Positions 1 through 7,897 of a stretch of DNA of 32,765 nucleotides are shown one piece after another. A program made the position numbers and the translations under genes. Where the stretch lies: contig JAGODA010000001.1 of NCBI GenBank assembly GCA_017998475.1, positions 1 to 32,765 of the forward strand, written 5' to 3'. The DNA comes from Spirochaetota bacterium. Lineage in GTDB: Bacteria > Spirochaetota > UBA4802 > UBA5368. The notes under the pieces are model-generated. The model searched no databases and had not been told where the DNA came from. It was given only the letters and a program-made list of their open reading frames with translations. Position 1 is the stretch's first letter. Every line of letters begins with the position of its first letter.

Positions 1-29
1 AAAAGCCGGGTGGGAGAGCCCGGCTTTTT
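1..29 (-). terminator. Intrinsic terminator of flaB (bidirectional shape)
   Basis: A perfect 10-bp stem pairs 1-10 (AAAAGCCGGG) with 19-28 (CCCGGCTTTT) around an 8-nt loop. Read on the minus strand, it lies about 30 nt past the flaB stop codon and ends in a T-run that continues to the window edge. It has a T-run on the other strand too, so it could also terminate a plus-strand gene left of the window. Confidence 0.85.
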
Positions 30-57
30 GAATGATACTGCGATGCTGGCTCGGGAC

Positions 58-906
58 TTATCGTAACAGCTGAAGAACGGTCTGCGACTTGGTGTTCGCC
101 TGCGCGAGCATGGCAGTCGCCGCCTGCGTGAGAATCTGATAGCGTACGAACGAGGACATCTGTTCGGCCATGTCGGTGTCGCGTATGCGGCTTTCCGACG
201 CCTGAACGTTCTCGTAGGCGTTCATAAGGCCCTTGGCGGCGTGTTCCAGACGGTTGTAGTAAGCGCCGAGGTCCGCGCGCTGCTTGGAGATGATGCGCAG
301 GGCCTCATCGGCGATACCGATCACCGCGTTCGCCTTGCCGGGCGTCGAGATCGAGATGAAGGTGAGCACGGTGGGGTTGCGGAGTCCCAGGGCCGCCGTG
401 GTCATGGTCTCGATGAAAACCCGCTCGCGCTGGTGCATGTTGGGGCCCATGTGGAACCACATGGACGCGGTCGGATGAAGCCTGGCAAAAGAGCCGGTGA
501 GGAGCTTCATCTTGTTGAATTCCGCCTGTGAGGAGATGCGGTCGATCTCATCGACGAGCTCGGAAATCTCGACCTGGATCTGCTGGCGGTCTTCCGGGGT
601 GTAGATTCCGTTGGCAGACTGGACGGCGAGCACCCGTATGCGCTGCAGGATGTCGTGCGTCTGCTGCAGGTATCCTTCAGCCGTCTGGATCATCGACATG
701 CCGTCCTCGGTGTTGCGTTCCGCCTGACGGAGTCCGCTTATCTGCGAGCGCATTTTTTCAGAGACGGCGAGACCGGACGCGTCGTCGCCCGCCTTGTTGA
801 TGCGCATGCCGGACGACAGCTTCTCGATGTCCTGCGTGATGCTCCAGTCGTGGAATTTGAGAGTACGGTGGGCGAAAATCGCGCTCACGTTGTGGTTTAT
901 GATCAT
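58..906 (-). CDS. flaB: Flagellin, FlaB-type periplasmic flagellar core protein
   Basis: This 282-residue flagellin forms the core of the flagellar filament, which in spirochaetes lies in the periplasm. The N-terminal D0/D1 region begins MIINHNVSAIFAHRTL and contains the conserved KLSSGMRINKAGDDASGLAVSE and RNTEDGMSMIQTAEGYLQQ stretches. The C-terminal D0/D1 region contains SRIRDTDMAEQMS and ends MLAQANTKSQTVLQLLR. Between them is only the short spirochaete-type linker with ASMWFHMGPNMHQRER, and no variable D2/D3 insert; the length is typical of FlaB. The start is supported by a strong AAGGAGG six bases upstream. No flagellar chaperone or cap gene is nearby. The leader is unusually structured (see separate entries), which suggests post-transcriptional control. 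Family assignment is firm; which FlaB paralogue it is cannot be told. Confidence 0.97.
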   Translation of the reverse strand: MIINHNVSAIFAHRTLKFHDWSITQDIEKLSSGMRINKAGDDASGLAVSEKMRSQISGLRQAERNTEDGMSMIQTAEGYLQQTHDILQRIRVLAVQSANGIYTPEDRQQIQVEISELVDEIDRISSQAEFNKMKLLTGSFARLHPTASMWFHMGPNMHQRERVFIETMTTAALGLRNPTVLTFISISTPGKANAVIGIADEALRIISKQRADLGAYYNRLEHAAKGLMNAYENVQASESRIRDTDMAEQMSSFVRYQILTQAATAMLAQANTKSQTVLQLLR

Positions 907-928
907 ATCCTTCCTCCTTGAATTTTCA

Positions 929-946
929 GCTATCGTCCCTGATAGC
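929..946 (-). promoter_or_regulatory. flaB leader hairpin with GGA in the loop (candidate CsrA site)
   Basis: In the flaB transcript, GCTATC (946-941) pairs with GATAGC (934-929) and the six-nt loop reads AGGGAC, exposing a GGA. About 21 nt downstream the Shine-Dalgarno region (919-908) holds three more GGA triplets. CsrA/RsmA binds GGA, preferably in hairpin loops, and represses by bridging such a site to one over the ribosome binding site. The flagellin mRNA is a known CsrA target in Bacillus subtilis (hag) and Borrelia. The hairpin and triplets are seen directly; CsrA binding is inferred. Confidence 0.55.
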
Positions 947-955
947 AGCTATGGA

Positions 956-1037
956 TAGAATTGTTGCAAAACCTGGGAATCTTCGACCCCGCATGGCGAT
1001 TGCGGTCTTCGTATTCTCCAGTTATGCAACAATTCTA
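956..1037 (-). repeat. 82-bp imperfect palindrome in the flaB leader
   Basis: A perfect 13-bp inverted repeat, TAGAATTGTTGCA (956-968) and TGCAACAATTCTA (1025-1037), encloses 56 bp that can themselves pair. On the minus strand TGGAGAAT can pair with ATTCCCA (one A bulged), and further in CCGC pairs with GCGG around an AATCGCCAT loop. The whole element could fold as one long stem. It lies about 50 nt upstream of the flaB start, so it could be a structured 5' UTR, a transcription-factor site, or a small palindromic repeat of the MITE/REP kind. No other copy is visible in this window. Confidence 0.6.
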
Positions 1038-1368
1038 GTTCTCATAGTGATCATCCTGAAATTCGTCAGAATAAAAAATTATTTAGAGATCATTTATAAG
1101 CGTTTATAGTATTTTATGGGTGTTTATTATTAAATATGGCTATTATTCGGCTTTTAGCTATTCATTTTAAAATTTTTTTATTCCGGATAAAAATTCTTTA
1201 ATCCGCCGCTTGATGGATTATAGTCCGGTCATACACCCGATGTGAATAAATGCCCGGGCGCATGATTGTATCAGTGATGAGAATCCGCGGTTTTTTTCTT
1301 GTAAATAATGGCGCCGGGCTGTTGTGTGCTGTGGAAACGCGCGGCAGGGCACAGGTAATGGTAAGGTA
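1038..1368. other. AT-rich intergenic region between flaB and the PBP gene
   Basis: The 907-1368 gap separates two divergent genes and is strikingly AT-rich from about 1040 to 1215, unlike the GC-rich surroundings, so it probably holds promoters for both. On the minus strand TAAA (1085-1082), 14 nt, then GACGAAT (1067-1061) loosely resembles the flagellar sigma-28 pattern TAAA-N15-GCCGATAA. The match to the -10 part is only partial, and I would not call it without transcript data. I see no small gene or RNA gene. A plus-strand frame at 918-1109 has no supporting features. Confidence 0.4.
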
Positions 1369-3906
1369 ATGGTACGGCGATTTGGTGGATATTCACCGAG
1401 GATGAGAACCCCGCTTTCGGGCGGGGGCGGACCGTCGCGGCTTCCGGGAATCGTGCGATGGATCGCGGATCTCGCCGGTGATCTCATGTCGCGGTTTCGC
1501 AATCCCAGGGCCGTCGTGGTCGGGATCGCGGCAGGTGTGCTGTGCGCTTTCATCATCATCCTCGTCGTCGATTTTTTCAGGGTGCGGGCCATCGCGAATT
1601 TCGAGCCCAAAGTCCCCACCAAGATTTTTGACAAGAACGGCGTGCTGGTGGCCGAGCTCTTCCGCCAGAAGCGCGAGGTGGTGCCGCTCGCGAAAATTCC
1701 GAAAGACCTCGTCCATGCCTTCGTCGCCATTGAGGACAACGAGTTTTACGAGCATTTCGGCATAAATCCCAAGGGAATAGCGCGGGCGTTTTTTATCAAC
1801 GTCTTCTCGGGGCGGATCCGCCAGGGCGGGAGCACCATCACCCAGCAGCTTTCTAAGATCCTGCTTACCTCCGGCGAGCGGAGCCTCTATCGCAAGGTCA
1901 AAGAGGCCTTCATCTCCGTCATGATGGAGATCTTTTACACGAAAGATGAAATCATGACGCTGTACCTCAACCAGATATTTCTCGGCCACGGGGCCTATGG
2001 CGTGCAATCCGCCTCGCAGTTCTATTTCAATAAAAACGTATGGGAGCTCAACCTGGCGGAGTGCGCTCTGCTGGCCACGCTGCCGTCGTCGCCCAATAAC
2101 CTTTCGCCCATCCGCTTCCCCGAACGCGCGCTGGAGCGCCATAAGATCGTGCTGGCCAAGATGGTGGAGGTGGGATACATCTCCATTCCACAGGCGGAGA
2201 AGGCCTACCTGGATTTCTGGCCCGACTATCTCTATTACATCAACGAACTGCCGCCGACGATGAATACCTGGTCCTCGCGTGTCGACAAGGCGCCGTGGTT
2301 CACCGAGTACATCCGCCGCATGCTGGTAAAGAAATACGGCGAGGAAAAAGTGTACGAGGAGGGGCTGCTGGTCTACACGACCATGGATCTCAACAAGCAG
2401 CTCACGGCACAGAAGGTTCTGCCTCCGGCCCTCAGGCGCCAGACCGCCGTTTCGGGGAGCCTCGCTTTCAAGCGCGAGGACCAGATTACGGAAAATTACG
2501 GTTCCCTGGTGGACATCTTCTCGCTCCTGTTCGACGGTAACCCCTTCGCCAGGACGGGCTCGCTCGAGGTAAAGAAGGTAAACGACGCGCTAAAGGAGCG
2601 GGTTATCGACGAGCTGGAGCTTGTCAATTTTCTTACCGGGGGGGACGCTCTGGGGCAGACCATACAACTCTATCGTGTGGGCTACGCCGACGACAAGGAC
2701 TTCCAGAAGGTTGAGGGGTGTCTTATCTCGATAGACCACCGGACGGGCTATATAGAAGCGATGGTCGGTGGAAGCGAATTCACCAGCGTCAACCAGCTCA
2801 ACCGCGCCATGCAGTCCATGCGCCAGCCCGGTTCGGCCATAAAGCCGCTTCTGTACGCCGCGGCCATGGAGTCGAAGAAGTTCTCGCCCGCCACCGCGGT
2901 TCTCGATTCGCCGCTGGTGTATCTCGACACGGAGGGCGGAGACTGGGTGCCGGAAAACTATGAAGGGGAGTATTACGGCCTGCTGAGGCTGCGCAAGGCC
3001 CTTTCGCTCTCAATAAACGTGATCAGCATCCGCATCGCCGACGCGCTCGGCATTGAATATGTAATGCGGTTCTACGGAAAACTTCTGAAACTCGGTCCCG
3101 AAGACACCAAGCGCCGTGTTCCGCGCAACTTCTCGATCGCGCTCGGCTCGTTCGAGGTGTCGCCTTTCGAGCTCGCCCGCGCGTACGCCATCATCGCCAA
3201 CGGAGGAAAGGACGTGATCCCCTTCAGCGTGAAGAGCGTGAAGGACCGCAGGGGACGGGTCCTCGAAAACAACGAGGAGGAAATCGCCTCTCTCATCAGA
3301 AAACGCGAGCAGGACGGCACCATCCAGGTGCTGCAGCCGTCGACGGCGCAGATCATGATAAGCCTGCTGCAGTCGGTGATATCATCGGGAACCGGCTCGG
3401 CGGCGTCCATCGGCAGAATGGCCGGAGGGAAGACGGGTACAACCAACAACTGGAAAGACGCCTGGTTCTGCGGGTTCTCCCCTTCGCTCACCACCTGTAT
3501 ATGGATGGGATACGACAAGCTCGGCCTTTCGCTCGGCATCGGACAGGCGGGCGGGGCCGTTGTGGCGCCCGCCTGGGGCGATTATATGCGCGAGGCGCTT
3601 CGCAACGATGAGGCCTTCAGTTTCCCGCAGTACGCGGCGCTTTCCGAACGGGAGGTGTGCGCGGTTTCCGGCCTTACTCCGTCCTCGAGCTGCCGGAACA
3701 GGCTGAACGAGGTGTTTATTCCGGGCACTGAGCCGGACGAGGAGTGCGTCATGTGCCGCGACGCGATGCACGAGGTCAGGGTGCTTCAGAAAGGCCCCAG
3801 AGAGAATATCGCCGGGGGACAGAAGCAATCGATAATGAAGAACATCCGGAAGAAAAAGGAAGGCGACCGCATCCTGGACAAGGTCGGGAACGACCTGCTC
3901 AACTGA
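1369..3906 (+). CDS. Class A penicillin-binding protein (PBP1A-type transglycosylase/transpeptidase)
   Basis: This bifunctional enzyme polymerises lipid II into glycan strands and cross-links the peptides, anchored in the inner membrane facing the periplasm. With the ATG at 1369 the product is 845 residues. A membrane segment (about 49-69) follows a cytoplasmic tail. The GT51 domain shows the catalytic Glu at about 122 in EDNEFYEHFG, plus GGSTITQQLSK and LYLNQIFLGHGAYG. The transpeptidase has SxxK at Ser489 (QPGSAIKP), SxN at 548-550 (SIN) and KTG at 688 (GGKTGTTNNWKDAWF). The C-terminal extension has a CxxC (CVMC) and a basic tail. The start is uncertain: a GTG at 1324 and ATGs at 1402 and 1486 are in frame and none has a clear ribosome site; 1486 would put the membrane segment near the N-terminus. 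It heads a plus-strand run with the next two genes. Confidence 0.95.
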   Translation: MVRRFGGYSPRMRTPLSGGGGPSRLPGIVRWIADLAGDLMSRFRNPRAVVVGIAAGVLCAFIIILVVDFFRVRAIANFEPKVPTKIFDKNGVLVAELFRQKREVVPLAKIPKDLVHAFVAIEDNEFYEHFGINPKGIARAFFINVFSGRIRQGGSTITQQLSKILLTSGERSLYRKVKEAFISVMMEIFYTKDEIMTLYLNQIFLGHGAYGVQSASQFYFNKNVWELNLAECALLATLPSSPNNLSPIRFPERALERHKIVLAKMVEVGYISIPQAEKAYLDFWPDYLYYINELPPTMNTWSSRVDKAPWFTEYIRRMLVKKYGEEKVYEEGLLVYTTMDLNKQLTAQKVLPPALRRQTAVSGSLAFKREDQITENYGSLVDIFSLLFDGNPFARTGSLEVKKVNDALKERVIDELELVNFLTGGDALGQTIQLYRVGYADDKDFQKVEGCLISIDHRTGYIEAMVGGSEFTSVNQLNRAMQSMRQPGSAIKPLLYAAAMESKKFSPATAVLDSPLVYLDTEGGDWVPENYEGEYYGLLRLRKALSLSINVISIRIADALGIEYVMRFYGKLLKLGPEDTKRRVPRNFSIALGSFEVSPFELARAYAIIANGGKDVIPFSVKSVKDRRGRVLENNEEEIASLIRKREQDGTIQVLQPSTAQIMISLLQSVISSGTGSAASIGRMAGGKTGTTNNWKDAWFCGFSPSLTTCIWMGYDKLGLSLGIGQAGGAVVAPAWGDYMREALRNDEAFSFPQYAALSEREVCAVSGLTPSSSCRNRLNEVFIPGTEPDEECVMCRDAMHEVRVLQKGPRENIAGGQKQSIMKNIRKKKEGDRILDKVGNDLLN

Positions 3907-3920
3907 TTTCAGGGAGGAAT

Positions 3921-4484
3921 ATGCGACCCGGAACTTTTATGCTTGAAAAAGAATCGACCTGTCTTATGGTGATCGACGTACAGGAGCGCCTGTTCAATTC
4001 CATGGAGTATGATATCCGGCGGAACGTCGTGCGAAACATCGGAATACTCCTGGAAACGGCGAACGCGTTTTCCATTCCCATTGTGGTGACCGAGCAGTAC
4101 TCGAAAGGGCTGGGGCCGACCATTCCGGATATCAGGAACCACCTGGGGAGTATCGAGGCGTTCGACAAGACGTGTTTCAACTGCATGCTTGACGCGCCGA
4201 TAGAATCGCGCATGGCCGAGCTCGGCAGGAATACCGTGATCCTGTGCGGAATAGAGACTCATATCTGCGTGCTGACCACCGCGCTCAGCCTGCTCGAGAG
4301 AGGGTATCGCGTTATCGTCGCCTCGGACGCGGCCTGCTCGCGCAGAAAGCACGAGTGGAAGATGGCCATCAGCGCCCTGCGCGACGCGGGCGCGGTGATT
4401 TACCCGACCGAGACGATAGCCTTCATGTTTATCGAGCGGTCCGGGACCGAAGAATTCAAAAGGCTTTCGCCGCTGTTCAAGTGA
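3921..4484 (+). CDS. Isochorismatase-family cysteine hydrolase
   Basis: This 187-residue protein belongs to the isochorismatase-like superfamily, which includes nicotinamidases, YcaC-type hydrolases and isochorismatases. The expected catalytic triad is visible: Asp19 in MVIDVQERL, Lys83 in AFDKTCFNCM and Cys116 in GIETHICVLTT, with the cis-peptide-forming GIE just before. The length matches the small single-domain members. The ATG at 3921 has a strong AGGGAGG five bases upstream and lies 14 bases after the PBP stop, so the two are probably co-transcribed. The substrate cannot be told from sequence; it lacks an obvious metal-site signature of nicotinamidase, so a YcaC-like hydrolase of unknown substrate is the safe call. 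Confidence 0.9.
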   Translation: MRPGTFMLEKESTCLMVIDVQERLFNSMEYDIRRNVVRNIGILLETANAFSIPIVVTEQYSKGLGPTIPDIRNHLGSIEAFDKTCFNCMLDAPIESRMAELGRNTVILCGIETHICVLTTALSLLERGYRVIVASDAACSRRKHEWKMAISALRDAGAVIYPTETIAFMFIERSGTEEFKRLSPLFK

Positions 4485-4515
4485 CGCGCGAATCGCCGGA
4501 CGGAGAGAACCGACA

Positions 4516-5022
4516 ATGATACGATGCGCGGCGATCGCCCTCGCTCTCGTGCTGTGCCTTCCGGCCTACGGAGGAGAATCCATCTCCCGAAGGCTCTTCG
4601 TGATCGAGCGAAGCACCAACAGCAACATCGTCGTTTACGACGCGAACGTGGTTGCGGGGAAGCTTCTGAACAGCGCGCGCCCGGTCGACGCATACTGGAT
4701 CATGCGCGAGCGGGGCAGCCGGCGCGAAGAGCTCACCTATATCGAAAAAAGCAGGGCTTACGGTTTCGATATCGAGCAGGTGCGGGAAGGGAGCCATTAT
4801 CGCATGGCGATCCGCTCGTTCCGCGACAGGTTGATAAGCGTCATACTGGAAAAGGACAGGCCCAGAGCGGTCATGGAGATAAACGGGCGACGGGGGTATC
4901 TTTCGCGCATTTTTATCGCCACCGCGGGGTCGGCGCTTTTCCCGGCCGTCGATCACGTTATTCTGTTCGGCGTGGATGCTGTAAGCGGAGAATCGCTGCG
5001 GGAGAAGATCAGCGCCCGCTGA
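4516..5022 (+). CDS. Secreted DUF4833-like protein of unknown function
   Basis: The 168-residue product starts with a signal peptide (MIRCAAIALALVLCLPAYGG, cleavage near residue 20) and should reach the periplasm. The mature part begins with RRLFVIERSTNSNIVVYD, characteristic of the DUF4833 family as I recall it. It continues as a compact, probably beta-rich domain with YWIMRERG and FIATAGSALFPAVDHV. No catalytic residues are recognised and no lipobox is present. It lies 31 bases after the hydrolase gene and probably belongs to the same transcript. Its stop codon is two bases from the stop of the convergent pyrK. The domain name is from memory and unverified. Confidence 0.75.
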   Translation: MIRCAAIALALVLCLPAYGGESISRRLFVIERSTNSNIVVYDANVVAGKLLNSARPVDAYWIMRERGSRREELTYIEKSRAYGFDIEQVREGSHYRMAIRSFRDRLISVILEKDRPRAVMEINGRRGYLSRIFIATAGSALFPAVDHVILFGVDAVSGESLREKISAR

Positions 5023-5024
5023 TC

Positions 5025-5795
5025 TTAATGCCCGCCGGAAAGGGAATCCCACAGTATAGCGCGGGCATCCATGACCGGCCCGTCCACGCACGCGCGCCTG
5101 AGACCGGAGGAGGTTTCGACCGTGCAGCCCGAACACAGCCCCACGCCGCAGCCGAAATAATTCTCGAGCGATACTTCCATCGGGACGGGGCTTCCGGCCG
5201 CGAGCCGGACCATGCCTTCCATCATGGGCGTCGGACCGCAGACATACACGCGGTCGTAACCGCCGTCCTCCAGGAGCTCGCAGGCGGTTTCGGTGCAATA
5301 GCCGCCGCGGCCCTCGGAGCCGTCGTCCGTTGAAAGATGGAACTCGTCGACTTCGCGGGCGAAGCGATCCTTGCAGTAGATAAGATCGGCGGAACGCGCG
5401 CCGTAGACGAAACTTACGCGTGTCCCCCGGCGTTTAAGCTCTCGGGCCAGATAGTAGAGAGGAGCGTTGCCGACACCCCCGCCGATAAGGAGCGCCCGTC
5501 CTCCCTCGATAAGGGTGAATCCCCTTCCCAGGGGGCCGAGCATGTCGACCCGGGCGCCGGCGCGCATTTCTCCGAGAAGCCGCGTCCCCCTGCCGATCAC
5601 CCTGACGACGATTTCCATTATGCCCCTGTCGAAATCGAAAATCGAAAACGGCCTGCGAACCAGGGGATCTGTGCCGGCGGTTGTCTTTATGTTGACGAAC
5701 TGTCCGGGGGCCGGAGCCGTCGCGTCGTCATAACGCAGCTTGAGCAGAACGTGGTCTCTGGCCACGGGCAGTGGATTTTCGATCAACTGGGCCAT
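5025..5795 (-). CDS. pyrK: Dihydroorotate dehydrogenase electron-transfer subunit (PyrK-like)
   Basis: PyrK carries FAD and a [2Fe-2S] cluster and passes electrons between NAD and dihydroorotate dehydrogenase B in pyrimidine synthesis. The 256-residue product shows the FAD-binding RRPFSI (47-52), the nucleotide-binding ALLIGGGVGNAPL (101-113), YVCGPTPMM, and a C-terminal cluster motif with Cys216, 221, 224 and 236 followed by DGPVMDA, close to the PyrK DGPVFDA. The ATG at 5795 is preferred: GAGG lies upstream and the length is typical, whereas an in-frame ATG at 5855 adds 20 residues and has no ribosome site. Unusually, pyrD is not adjacent. Related subunits of NADPH:ferredoxin or sulfide reductases (NfnA, SudB) are alternatives. 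Confidence 0.85.
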   Translation of the reverse strand: MAQLIENPLPVARDHVLLKLRYDDATAPAPGQFVNIKTTAGTDPLVRRPFSIFDFDRGIMEIVVRVIGRGTRLLGEMRAGARVDMLGPLGRGFTLIEGGRALLIGGGVGNAPLYYLARELKRRGTRVSFVYGARSADLIYCKDRFAREVDEFHLSTDDGSEGRGGYCTETACELLEDGGYDRVYVCGPTPMMEGMVRLAAGSPVPMEVSLENYFGCGVGLCSGCTVETSSGLRRACVDGPVMDARAILWDSLSGGH

Positions 5796-5889
5796 TAAAG
5801 TTTCATCCTCGAGTGAAATATCACCAAGGATTCTATCGCTCCCGGGCGAATACAATACAATTTTTTCGAACGGCTTGCATTATTTTTCA

Positions 5890-5908
5890 CGCGCGCGGAA
5901 GGCGCGCG
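5890..5908. repeat. GC-only hairpin in the pyrK/sugar-kinase intergenic region
   Basis: CGCGCGC (5890-5896) and GCGCGCG (5902-5908) form a perfect 7-bp stem with a GGAAG loop. It has no T-run on either side, so it does not look like an intrinsic terminator. It lies about 95 bases upstream of the pyrK start in a gap shared by divergent genes. The low complexity of the arms means it could be chance. Confidence 0.3.
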
Positions 5909-6001
5909 AGCCTTGAAAATCCGGACCGGAGTGGGAAACCCTCATGCCCGAACGACCGCGGGATACGGCCCCGTCATCATTCCCCGACAGATAAAAAGTT
6001 G

Positions 6002-6030
6002 GTGACTTATACAAGCGCGTTTCGTATGAT
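6002..6030 (+). promoter_or_regulatory. Sigma-70-type promoter of the FGGY kinase gene
   Basis: GTGACT (6002-6007), a 17-bp spacer and TATGAT (6025-6030) form a good housekeeping promoter (4/6 and 5/6 matches). Transcription would start near 6037, giving a leader of about 24 nt before the ATG at 6061, with GGAGG in between. Confidence 0.6.
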
Positions 6031-6060
6031 ACGCGACATATCACGATCCGGAGGGACACG

Positions 6061-7644
6061 ATGAAAGCGAAAGGCGGCGTGAAAACGAACGATTATATCC
6101 TCGCGATCGATGTCGGGACCCAGTCGATCCGCGCCATACTCATCGACCCGTCCGGCACCCTGCACGACATCGTCAAGACGCCCATTGAACCGTACTATTC
6201 CGAACAACCCGGATGGGCCGAACAGGACCCCGATTACTACTGGAAAACGCTCTGTCAGACGTGCAAAAAGCTCATCGCCTCGACGAAGATCAGGAAGGAA
6301 TCGATCCGCGGCGTCACCATGACGACCCAGCGCGACACGATGGTCAACGTGGACAGAAACGGCAGGCCGTTGCGCCCCGCCATCGTGTGGCTCGACCAGC
6401 GGCGCGCGAGCAAGGGGAACTGGCCGAACCCGGTGCTTAAAGCCGCGCTTCGCGCCATGAAGCTTCTGGAGGCGGTGGAGTACACCATCACCGAGAGCGA
6501 ATCCAACTGGATCCGCGAGAACCAGCCCGAGATCTGGGAGAAGACCCACAAGTTCCTGTTCCTGTCGGGCTTTCTCACCCACCGACTGGTGGGTGAGTAT
6601 GTGGACTCCACCGGATGTACCGTCGGCTTCGTGCCCTTCGATTATAAAACGCAGGCCTGGGCGAAACCTTCGGACATGAAATGGAAGATGTTTCCCATGG
6701 ATCCCTCCGTGCTCCCCGCCCTTGTAAAGCCGTCGGAGATGATGGGCTACATCACGAAGAAGGCCTCCTCCGAAACCGGAATACCGGCGGGCCTGCCGCT
6801 CATCGCGGCCGCGGCCGACAAGGCCTGCGAGGTTCTTGGCTCCGGATGCATGAGCCCGGAGATCGCCTGCCTCTCGTACGGTACGACCGCCACGGTTGAA
6901 ACAACCAACACGAAATACGTCGAGATCGTGCCCTTCATCCCGCCGTACCCCAGCGCGGTCCCCGGCGCCTACAACACCGAGGTCATGATCTACCGCGGCT
7001 TCTGGATGGTGAGCTGGTTCAAGCGCGAGTTCGGGATGCGCGAGGAGCTGATCGCGAAGAAAAGGAAGATCAGCCCCGAGAGGCTCTTCGACGAGCTCGT
7101 GGCGGACATACCGCCGGGGTCCATGGGGCTCATGCTCCAGCCATACTGGTCTCCGGGACTCAAGATTCCGGGGCCGGAGGCGAAGGGAGCGGTGATCGGA
7201 TTCGGCGACGTGCACACCCGCGCGCACATATATCGTTCGATTCTTGAAGGACTCGCCTATGCGCTGAAAGAGGGAGCCATCCGCACCGAAAAGCGCAACG
7301 GTGTAAAAATTGAGAGAATCCGAGTTTCGGGAGGCGGTTCGCAGAGCGACGTGCCGATGCAGCTTACCGCGGATATTTTCGACATGCCGACGGAGCGCCC
7401 CCATACCTACGAGACATCGGCGCTGGGGGCCGCTATCGACGCCGCCGTGGGGCTGGGGATCCACCCGGATTTTCCCTCCGCCGTAAAGGCGATGACGCGC
7501 ATCGGAAAGGTTTTCGAGCCGGTTCCGAAAAACAGGGATATCTATCGCGATCTGTTCGAAAAGGTCTACCTTAAGCTGTACGACCGGCTCAAACCTCTTT
7601 ACGAGGACATACGCCAGATAACCGGATACCCGCCTCAGAGATGA
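6061..7644 (+). CDS. FGGY-family carbohydrate kinase, substrate unknown
   Basis: This is an ATP-dependent sugar or polyol kinase of the actin-like FGGY family (xylulokinase, glycerol kinase and relatives), cytoplasmic, 527 residues. The phosphate-binding segment YILAIDVGTQSIRAILID lies at 12-29. The N-terminal lobe has VTMTTQRDTMVNVDRNG and RPAIVWLDQRRA. The C-terminal lobe has IAAAADKACEVLGSG, LSYGTTATV and IRVSGGGSQSDVPMQLTADI with ALGAAIDAAVGLG. TTQRDTMV resembles the glycerol-kinase AxQRE region more than the xylulokinase GQMH, so naming it xylB would be unsafe. GGAGG lies eight bases upstream of the ATG. No sugar transporter or isomerase is next to it, so the context does not name a substrate. 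Confidence 0.9.
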   Translation: MKAKGGVKTNDYILAIDVGTQSIRAILIDPSGTLHDIVKTPIEPYYSEQPGWAEQDPDYYWKTLCQTCKKLIASTKIRKESIRGVTMTTQRDTMVNVDRNGRPLRPAIVWLDQRRASKGNWPNPVLKAALRAMKLLEAVEYTITESESNWIRENQPEIWEKTHKFLFLSGFLTHRLVGEYVDSTGCTVGFVPFDYKTQAWAKPSDMKWKMFPMDPSVLPALVKPSEMMGYITKKASSETGIPAGLPLIAAAADKACEVLGSGCMSPEIACLSYGTTATVETTNTKYVEIVPFIPPYPSAVPGAYNTEVMIYRGFWMVSWFKREFGMREELIAKKRKISPERLFDELVADIPPGSMGLMLQPYWSPGLKIPGPEAKGAVIGFGDVHTRAHIYRSILEGLAYALKEGAIRTEKRNGVKIERIRVSGGGSQSDVPMQLTADIFDMPTERPHTYETSALGAAIDAAVGLGIHPDFPSAVKAMTRIGKVFEPVPKNRDIYRDLFEKVYLKLYDRLKPLYEDIRQITGYPPQR

Positions 7645-7897
7645 CGATACCGGTCCCGTGCCGACCTTTCGCCCGGCCATGTCCATCCGAGCGGAGGCGG
7701 CGGGGCGTCGCTGTAATTAATGATTGACCACTGTTGTATATTACACTACTGTCACAGTCATTGTTCATGCGATACGTCGTTCGGCCGGGGGCCGCGCAGG
7801 ATTCCGGCGGCATGACGGACGCGATACGCGAGGCGGGAAGTGGTTCTTTCATAACGCTCACCGGACATGGTGATAATCGGGGGTTCAGGGACGGCCC
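7645..7897 (+). promoter_or_regulatory. Spacer with an 11-bp palindrome at 7748-7758
   Basis: The 253-bp gap after the kinase drops in GC near 7710-7765 and contains the perfect palindrome ACTGTCACAGT (7748-7758). This is a plausible operator or promoter zone for the following gene, but I find no convincing -35/-10 pair. A 44-codon frame (7767-7901) ends in an ATGA overlap with the next gene's first ATG but has no ribosome site. Confidence 0.3.

Noticed and set aside
918..1109. A 63-codon plus-strand frame with a hydrophobic stretch
   Set aside because: It covers the flaB leader palindrome and AT-rich promoter region, and has no ribosome site or family resemblance.
1393..2142. Minus-strand 249-codon frame inside the PBP gene
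   Set aside because: It is antisense to conserved GT51 motifs and has no ribosome site or recognisable domain.
3744..3920. N-terminal extension of the isochorismatase-like gene
   Set aside because: The extension overlaps the PBP gene in another frame, while the ATG at 3921 has a strong ribosome site and gives the usual family length.
6007..7686. A 559-codon open frame on the minus strand
   Set aside because: It is wholly antisense to the well-supported FGGY kinase and reads as Arg/His/Gly-rich low-information protein, as expected from the complement of GC-rich coding DNA.
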